A stretch of 64,000 bases of DNA from Halalkalicoccus paucihalophilus (GTDB lineage: Archaea > Halobacteriota > Halobacteria > Halobacteriales > Halalkalicoccaceae): the NCBI RefSeq assembly GCF_001593955.1, contig NZ_LTAZ01000004.1, positions 744,001 through 808,000 of the forward strand. The letters are read 5' to 3'. The position numbers and the translations under genes are program-made. Of the stretch, positions 58,441-64,000 are shown in pieces. Below the pieces are notes generated by a model. The model made no database searches. It saw only the letters and a list, made by a program, of their open reading frames with translations, and was not told the DNA's origin. How positions within the stretch are numbered: position 1 is the first letter of the stretch; every line of letters starts with the position of its first letter.

Positions 58441-59712
58441 CTATTCGAGCGCGCTCGCGGCGCGGATGATTCGCTTCTCGCCGAACGTCGGCCCGATGAG
58501 TTGCACTCCCACGGGGAGACCCTCGGTTTCGCCTGCTGGAACCGAGATCGCCGGGAGGTTCGCGAGGTTCACGGGAACCGTGTTCGCATCGGCGAGGTAC
58601 ATCTGGAGGGGGTCCTCTAAGCTCTCGCCGACCTCGAAGGGCGGAACCGGCATCGTCGGGCTGGCGAGGACGTCCGCCTCCTCGAACGCTTCCTCGAAGT
58701 CCCGTGCAACCCACGCGCGGGCGTCCTGTGCCTTCTTGTAGTATTTGTCGTGGTAGCCCGCCGAGAGCGCGTAGGTCCCCAACAGGATCCGGCGTTTGAC
58801 CTCCTCGCCGAAACCCTGCTCGCGGACGGCCGCGAACGCCTCGTTCCAGTTACCGCCCGACTCCGTGACGGGGCCATAGCGCACCCCGTCGAAGCGCGCG
58901 AGGTTCGAGGACGCCTCCGACATCGCGATCACGTAGTAGGCGGCGACGGCGTGCTCGATCGAGGGGAGGCTCACCTCGTGGTAGCTCGCCCCCTCCGATT
59001 CGAGGTCGGAAATCGCGTCCCAGAAGGCCTCCCTGACGCCCTCGTCGGCCCCCTCGACGAGTTCGGTCGGGATCCCGATCGAGAGCCCCTCTATGTCGCC
59101 GTCGGCGGCGCTCGCGTAGTCGCTATCAGCGCCTTCGCAGCGGGTCGTCGCGTCCCGGTCGTCGGGTCCCGAGATGGCATCGAGCACTCTGGCGGCGTCC
59201 TCCACGGTGGGGGCAAGCGGCCCGATCTGCTCCAAGGAGTTGGCGTACGCGACCAGCCCGTACCGCGAGACCAGCCCGTAGGTCGGTTTGATCCCGACGA
59301 CGCCACAGAAGGCCGCCGGGTTTCTAACTGATCCGCCCGTGTCGGTTCCAAGCGCGTAGTCGGCCTCGCCGGCGGCGACCGCGGCGGCGCTTCCTCCCGA
59401 GGAGCCGCCCGGAACGCGCCCCTCGGCAGCGGGATTGGGCGCGGGACCGAACGCCGAGGTCTCGGTCGTCGAGCCCATGCCGAACTCGTCCATGTTCGTC
59501 TTGCCGACGATCGTCGCGCCAGCGCCCGTCAGGCGCTCGATCACCGTCGCGTCGTAGGGCGGGACGTACTCCGCGAGCATCTCGGATCCGCAGGTCGTGC
59601 GCACGCCCGCCGTGCTGATGTTGTCCTTGACGGCGACCGTCTCGCCCGCGAGGGGACCCTCGTCCTCGCCCTCGATTCGCTCCTCGGTGATGAAGATCGA
59701 GGACTCGCTCAT
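58441..59712 (-). CDS. gatA: Asp/Glu-tRNA amidotransferase subunit A
   Basis: Amidates mischarged Asp-tRNA-Asn or Glu-tRNA-Gln as part of GatCAB. The 423-residue amidase has the catalytic Lys in GETVAVKDNIST (about residue 27), the Ser-cisSer-Lys partners in PGGSSGGSAAAVAAGEADY and LGTDTGGSVRNPAAFCGVVG, and IKPTYGLVSRYGL. It is a little shorter than the bacterial 480-residue GatA. Its ATG overlaps the gatC stop by four bases; gatB is not in the window. Confidence 0.94.
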   Translation of the reverse strand: MSESSIFITEERIEGEDEGPLAGETVAVKDNISTAGVRTTCGSEMLAEYVPPYDATVIERLTGAGATIVGKTNMDEFGMGSTTETSAFGPAPNPAAEGRVPGGSSGGSAAAVAAGEADYALGTDTGGSVRNPAAFCGVVGIKPTYGLVSRYGLVAYANSLEQIGPLAPTVEDAARVLDAISGPDDRDATTRCEGADSDYASAADGDIEGLSIGIPTELVEGADEGVREAFWDAISDLESEGASYHEVSLPSIEHAVAAYYVIAMSEASSNLARFDGVRYGPVTESGGNWNEAFAAVREQGFGEEVKRRILLGTYALSAGYHDKYYKKAQDARAWVARDFEEAFEEADVLASPTMPVPPFEVGESLEDPLQMYLADANTVPVNLANLPAISVPAGETEGLPVGVQLIGPTFGEKRIIRAASALE

Positions 59713-59987
59713 GAAACGCTCGGCCCCTTGAAGTAGCCGTTCTCGCTCTCGGGGGCGTTCCGGAGCGCCTCCTCCTGACTCAGGCTTTCGCGCACCTCGT
59801 CGGCCCGCATCACGTTCTCGAGGTCGTCCTCGCGCTCGATCTCGGGCACCTCATCGAGGGTCTCGAAGGCGTCGAGGATCTCGCCGAACTGTTCGGCGAA
59901 GGCCTCGATTTCGGACTCATCGAGGTCGACCCGCGCGAGCGCGGCGACGTGGCGCACCTCCTCGGCGTCGACGGACTGTTCGCTCAT
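59709..59987 (-). CDS. gatC: Asp/Glu-tRNA amidotransferase subunit C
   Basis: A 92-residue stabilising subunit of GatCAB. EEVRHVAALARVDLDESEIE, AFAEQFGEILDAFETLDEVP and LRNAPESENGYFKGPSV are the family blocks. First gene of gatC-gatA with an ATGA overlap. Confidence 0.93.
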   Translation of the reverse strand: MSEQSVDAEEVRHVAALARVDLDESEIEAFAEQFGEILDAFETLDEVPEIEREDDLENVMRADEVRESLSQEEALRNAPESENGYFKGPSVS

Positions 59988-60025
59988 ACGGGGAGAACCC
60001 GTGGATGGAGAGTAAGGGTTTCGAA

Positions 60026-62470
60026 TCAGGCGACGCGCGCCCAGACCACCAGCGCCGAGGGCAACACGAGGAGCGACGCCAGATAGGCATAGAGGATCGA
60101 GATCGAGAGCAACAGGCCGAACTGCCCGAGGATCGGCGTGATCGCGAGCACCAGCACGCCCATCCCGGCCACGGTGGTGAGCATGCTCCCCGTGAGCGCG
60201 CCGCCGGTCCCCCGAACGGTTCGATCGAGCGCCGCGAGGGTATCGGCCCCGGCGTCGAGTTCGTCGACGAATCGGTGGACGACATGGACGGTGTAGTCGA
60301 CGCCCAGCCCGATCGACACCGAGAGGATCGTCGCGGTCAAGGCGTTGAACGGGATCCCCGCATAGCGCATCGTCCCCGCGAGCGCCGCGATCGCGACGGC
60401 GATCGGGAACAGGTTGACGACGCCGAGCGACGGCCGGCGGGCGACGACCCAGTAGCCCGCAACCAGAAACACCCCCGTCGCCGCGAGCGCGAGCACGAGA
60501 CTCCGGAGGGCCGACTCGAAGATCACGTCCGAGACCGCCTCGAAGACGAGGGTCTCGCCCGTCGCGGTCGCGTCCAGCCGGTGGCGATCGGCCAGTTCGC
60601 GGGCGTCCTCGCCGACCGCCTCCTGGGCGGCGTCGCCCTCGACTGCGTACTGGACCTGGGCCGCCCGATAGTCCTCGGTGATGTACTGACGGGCCTGGTC
60701 CTCGTAGGGCGAGGCGTAGAGTTCGTCGTAAATCAATTCGAGGTTCTGATCGGGCACCCCGTTGCCGTTGCGGTCGTTTCGCTCGACCAGCGCGGCGAAC
60801 TCCGGGTTCTGGGCGGCGTACTGCTCGATGACGGTGATGATGCTCTGGGAATCGGCGTATCGCCCGTCGCGGATCACCGTTTCGGGGGGATCCTCGCCGG
60901 CCCGGTGGATCGATTCGAGCGCGTAGTCCTCCCGGAGTTGCCCTTCGAGGGAGACGACCACCGTCCCCTCCTGACCCTGCGGGAACGTCTCCTCCAGGTA
61001 GTTCATCGTGCCCGTGACCTGCGGTTCGGCAGGCTGGAGTTCGGCGGGGAGGTACTCGATGTAGCCCGGCTGCTCCTCCGGCGGGAGGAAGTCCTCGTCG
61101 CTGAATGAGGTGTCGACCTCGCTCCCGTAGGCCCCCATCGCGCCGGCGGCCACGAGCGTCACGAGCAGGAACGCGATCGGGGCCCGTCTGGCGATTACGA
61201 CCCCGACCGGCAGGACGCGCCCGAGCGCCGAGTCCTCCTCGCCCAGTGGCTCGGAACTGAACTCCGGAATAAGGGTATCCTCGCGCCAGCGGTCGGTGAG
61301 CACCTTCAGCGCGGGCATGAAGATCCCGAAGATGAGGAACGTAAAGGCGATCCCCAGCGCCGACACCAGCCCGAAATTCCGGATCGGCGGGAGCGAACTC
61401 GTGTAGTTCGCGCCGAATCCGACCACAGTAGTACCGATCACGAGCACGAACGCGACCAGCAGTTGGTCGGTGGTCCGCTCCATGGCCGCCGTGACGGAGG
61501 CCGTCGCGGAGCGTTCCTCGCGGTAGCGGTTGATGATGTGGATCCCGAAGTCGATTCCTACCGCCAACAGCAGAACCGGCACCGAGATCAGCATCTGCGA
61601 GAAGGGGATCCCCGCGAGTCCCATGAACCCGAACGTCCAGACGACCGTCATCGAGAGCGCGAGCAGCCCGATCGCCAGGTCGATCGGGTCGCGGTAGGCG
61701 ACGATCAGGAAGAACAACAGCAACACGACGGCCGCGGGCACGACGATCAGCAGCGAGTCCTCGATGATCGTCTGGAACTCCGCGGAGACGATACCGCTGC
61801 CGAACACCTGGAATTGGCCGTCGCTTCGCTCGGCTATCGTCTCGATCTCCTGCTGGATCGGCGTCATCGGGCTGTTCGCGTCGTTGCCGGTCGTCTCCGA
61901 AACGCCGCCGGGAAGCTCGTGGGTGACGGTGCCGATGGTCGCCGAGGCGGTCGCCGACTCCGTGTTGAAGTCCTCGCTCAGTTGTCCAGTAAAGGCGGGA
62001 TTGTCGGCGTTCGCCCGCACCGCCTCGCGGACCTCGCGGTCGCTCGCCGCCTCGAGGGTTGCGCGCTGGTCGGCGGTCGTATCGGCCTCGGGATCGATCG
62101 TCCGGGCGACGATCGCCGCGGCGCTGTTCGCCTCGGTCGCACGCAGCTCCTCGCGGTCGAGGACCGACTCCTGGAGCGCGAGCATTCGTATGAGCTCCTC
62201 GCGGGCTAGGACGTTCTCACCCCGTTGGATGAGCTGTGTCGAGGCCGTATCGGCGGACTCGCCGCGCGGACCGAAGCGGTCCTGGACGTCCTCGAAGGCC
62301 TGCTGTGCGGGGACGTCCTCGGTGAACTGGCCGGTCCCCGCTTCGGTACCGGTTTCCCCGAGCCCGCCCGCAAACAGGAGCGTGACCGCGAGAAAGGCCA
62401 GCACGACGGCTCCCGGCCGCTCGGTGATCACCTCGCCGAGTCGCTCGACGGCGCGCTCGTGGCGCGACAT
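60026..62470 (-). CDS. RND superfamily (MMPL-type) exporter
   Basis: An 814-residue membrane protein with two homologous halves, each with one N-terminal helix, a large outer domain and five to six helices. SVPVLLLAVGIDFGIHIINR (about 300) and VSIGLGVDYTVHVVHRFVDE (about 715) are the paired MMPL motifs with the proton-path Asp. Substrate unknown; related archaeal proteins pair with secreted CARDB-like proteins, as here. Its ATG follows directly after the stop of the upstream partner with no gap. Normal length. Confidence 0.9.
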   Translation of the reverse strand: MSRHERAVERLGEVITERPGAVVLAFLAVTLLFAGGLGETGTEAGTGQFTEDVPAQQAFEDVQDRFGPRGESADTASTQLIQRGENVLAREELIRMLALQESVLDREELRATEANSAAAIVARTIDPEADTTADQRATLEAASDREVREAVRANADNPAFTGQLSEDFNTESATASATIGTVTHELPGGVSETTGNDANSPMTPIQQEIETIAERSDGQFQVFGSGIVSAEFQTIIEDSLLIVVPAAVVLLLFFLIVAYRDPIDLAIGLLALSMTVVWTFGFMGLAGIPFSQMLISVPVLLLAVGIDFGIHIINRYREERSATASVTAAMERTTDQLLVAFVLVIGTTVVGFGANYTSSLPPIRNFGLVSALGIAFTFLIFGIFMPALKVLTDRWREDTLIPEFSSEPLGEEDSALGRVLPVGVVIARRAPIAFLLVTLVAAGAMGAYGSEVDTSFSDEDFLPPEEQPGYIEYLPAELQPAEPQVTGTMNYLEETFPQGQEGTVVVSLEGQLREDYALESIHRAGEDPPETVIRDGRYADSQSIITVIEQYAAQNPEFAALVERNDRNGNGVPDQNLELIYDELYASPYEDQARQYITEDYRAAQVQYAVEGDAAQEAVGEDARELADRHRLDATATGETLVFEAVSDVIFESALRSLVLALAATGVFLVAGYWVVARRPSLGVVNLFPIAVAIAALAGTMRYAGIPFNALTATILSVSIGLGVDYTVHVVHRFVDELDAGADTLAALDRTVRGTGGALTGSMLTTVAGMGVLVLAITPILGQFGLLLSISILYAYLASLLVLPSALVVWARVA

Positions 62471-63745
62471 CTACGCGAACCGGCGGATTCCGACCGCCAG
62501 TCCGATGACGGCCAGCGCGAGGCCGGCCGCACCGAGCGTCCAGCCGCCGAAGCCGTCGTCGGCCGGTTCGGTCACCTCGACGGGGACCTGATACTGCTCG
62601 GAGAGCTGGGTGTCGCCATCGCCGTCGTCGTAGCTGAAGTCGATGTCGACCGGGTAGGTCCCTGCGACGTCGCTCTCCGCGTTCACGTCGAAGGTGAGGA
62701 CGACCGACTCGCCGGCGGGCAGTTCGGGGGCGTAGGCCTGATCGGTCTCGACCGAGAGCGGACTGTCGGCGAAGAGCTGTGCGTTGAGGTTGCTCACGTC
62801 CTCCTCGCCCTCGTTGGTGACTTCGAGTTCGACCGTCTCACTCCCTCCGCTTTCGACGCTCGCGTTGAGCGGTTCGACGCTGAACCTCTCGCTCTCGGGG
62901 GCGACACTCACCTGCGTGCTCGTCGTCGCTTCGCGGTCGTTGCCCTGCTCGTCCTGGTAGGCGACGACGAAATCGAGCTGTCGGTCGCCCGCGCTCGCCT
63001 CCGCGCTCACGTCGGCGTCGAACGCGAACTCGGCGCTCTCGCCGGGTTCGAGGTCGCCCAGCGCGTACTCCCGCTCGGCGAACCCGAGCGTGCCCGACTC
63101 GTTTGCCAGCCGGAGGACGGCGTTCTCGGCGTCCCCGCTGCCGACGTTCTCGACGGTGCCCGTCACCTCGCCGTCGCTGCCGACCTCGAGGTCGCTTCTC
63201 GTGTCCTCGACGTCGAAGCGGGCGCTCTCCTCGATCACGATGGGTACCTCCTCAGTGATCGTCTCGGAGACGACCGTCTCCTCGCCGTCCTCGACCTGAC
63301 TCGTGTAGACGTACTCGACGGTCACCGTGAGCTGATAGGTGCTCGCCGGGGCGTCCTCGTTGACCGACAGCGTGATCGGGATCGGCCCGCTCGTCCCCTC
63401 CGGGAGGCTTCCCACCGGGACCGTCGCGGTCTCGACCTCGAAGGGCGGGCCGTCGGCCTCGGCCTCGACGGTCACGTTGCGCGCCGTCTGGACGCGCTGG
63501 CGGTCACCCTGCTGAGTGATGATTTCGATGCCCTCGCTTCCCTCCTCGATCGTCCCGTTGTTCATCAACTGGAGTTCGATCTGCGTCGTCTCGCCGGGCG
63601 AGACAGTGTTCTCGGGCGCGAAGACGCTGACGTTCGGCTGGCCCTGCACTCCGGCGACGACGCCGCTTGTAATGACCACGAGCAGTACGACTCCGATCAG
63701 GGTCGCCCCCCGGCGACCCGGCCATAGCTTCCCCCGTCCGACCAT
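62471..63745 (-). CDS. COG1361/CARDB-like exported protein, RND partner
   Basis: A 424-residue protein. A signal or anchor helix (LIGVVLLVVITSGVVAGVQG) at residues 16-35 precedes several Ig-like repeats with TIELQLMNNGT-type strands (VSPGETTQIELQLMNNGTIE; LEVGSDGEVTGTVENVGSGD; VESGGSETVELEVTNEGEED). The C-terminus has a second membrane helix (LGAAGLALAVIGLAVGIRR). This is the COG1361 S-layer-like family that accompanies RND exporters in archaea. The start at MVGRGKLWP follows a weak SD; the frame upstream is not protein-like. Confidence 0.86.
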   Translation of the reverse strand: MVGRGKLWPGRRGATLIGVVLLVVITSGVVAGVQGQPNVSVFAPENTVSPGETTQIELQLMNNGTIEEGSEGIEIITQQGDRQRVQTARNVTVEAEADGPPFEVETATVPVGSLPEGTSGPIPITLSVNEDAPASTYQLTVTVEYVYTSQVEDGEETVVSETITEEVPIVIEESARFDVEDTRSDLEVGSDGEVTGTVENVGSGDAENAVLRLANESGTLGFAEREYALGDLEPGESAEFAFDADVSAEASAGDRQLDFVVAYQDEQGNDREATTSTQVSVAPESERFSVEPLNASVESGGSETVELEVTNEGEEDVSNLNAQLFADSPLSVETDQAYAPELPAGESVVLTFDVNAESDVAGTYPVDIDFSYDDGDGDTQLSEQYQVPVEVTEPADDGFGGWTLGAAGLALAVIGLAVGIRRFA

Positions 63746-63840
63746 ATACCGGTTCGACGGGGCCTGGCGATTAAGTGTTGTCGTTTCCCTACAGACAGCG
63801 TATCCGTAGCTTGAAACCGGGTGCGACCCAACCGATCCCA

Positions 63841-64000
63841 ATGGGAAACGCAGCACTCAGGGACCTCGCGGCCATCGAGCCGATCCGGTTCGAGGAGCTG
63901 TCGGGGTCTGTCGTCGCGATCGACGCCCACAACTGGCTCTACCGGTATCTGACGACGACCGTCAAGTGGACCGCGAGCGGGATCTACACCACCGAAGGCG
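63841..64000 (+). CDS. fen: flap endonuclease 1 (FEN1), N-terminal part
   Basis: Cuts 5' flaps in Okazaki-fragment maturation and repair. Only 53 codons are in the window: [40 protein letters not shown]. The N-terminal MGNA and the metal Asp in [13 protein letters not shown] are conserved in haloarchaeal Fen1. The gene continues past the right edge. Divergent from the CARDB-like/RND pair. Confidence 0.92.
   Translation, partial: MGNAALRDLAAIEPIRFEELSGSVVAIDAHNWLYRYLTTTVKWTASGIYTTEG

Overview
The window is chromosomal DNA of a haloarchaeon (class Halobacteria). It is GC-rich and gene-dense. The proteins are strongly acidic, with Asp/Glu-rich tails on L24e, L10 and L12. The ribosomal proteins L7Ae, S28e, L24e, L21e and P0-type L10 are archaeal. 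Promoters are TATA-like and often 25-30 bases upstream of leaderless starts. An Orc1/Cdc6-linked origin is present. I cannot name the genus from sequence alone. Most of the window is core chromosome; only the tRNA-Thr flank near 23.6 kb and the gene-poor stretch at 25.1-25.8 kb look accessory.

Layout. 0-3 kb: tmcA (cut by the left edge), a small membrane protein, then the operon L7Ae-S28e-L24e-ndk. 3-6 kb: an aldo/keto reductase, the C-terminal relic of a PfkB sugar kinase, and a two-gene MetE-type methionine synthase. 6-10 kb: a tightly overlapping operon L21e-Rpo4-DUF655-KsgA-MscS-Mtq2-like methylase. 10-17 kb: a cystathionine synthase/lyase, four successive hairpins, EF-1beta with a 59-residue zinc-finger protein, a TctA-like permease, the L1-L10-L12 operon, and L11 set apart. 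17-23.5 kb: DRG-type GTPase, PAP2 phosphatase, VOC protein, UppP, VanZ-like protein, diphthine synthase, Trm5. 23.5-30 kb: tRNA-Thr(CGT) with a partial 3'-end duplication, an MFS transporter, phenylacetate-CoA ligase, two DUF6517-like lipoproteins, CysS. 30-36.5 kb: REC-PAS regulator, CbiX with a DR2241-type Fe-S partner, Trm112, MobA, YqeC, formaldehyde dehydrogenase. 36.4-46 kb: two tiny zinc-finger proteins, a CobW GTPase, an AGE epimerase, a molybdenum formate dehydrogenase, PurA, small regulators, and a sulfite-oxidase-like protein.

46.2-48.1 kb is a replication origin. Origin recognition boxes in inverted orientation flank an AT-rich stretch upstream of orc1/cdc6, and two more boxes lie directly downstream of that gene. 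From 48 to 56.4 kb is a menaquinone cluster, menF-menD-menB and menA-menC-menE, interrupted by two reverse-strand genes. The right end carries a class V aminotransferase-like protein, an HTH regulator, an NTF2-like protein, GatC-GatA, an RND exporter with a CARDB-like partner, and the start of fen1.

Themes. Many genes serve translation: tRNA acetylation, m1G37, dimethyl-A rRNA, a predicted release-factor methylase with its likely Trm112 partner, diphthamide, Gat amidation, CysS, ribosomal proteins. A second theme is molybdenum and one-carbon oxidation: MobA, YqeC, FdhA, FdhF and a sulfite-oxidase fold. The most interesting features are the double-sided ORB arrangement at the origin, the four-hairpin intergenic array, the split methionine synthase with an asymmetric zinc site, the PfkB relic read in frame behind it, L24e lacking most zinc ligands, and several CxxC micro-proteins.
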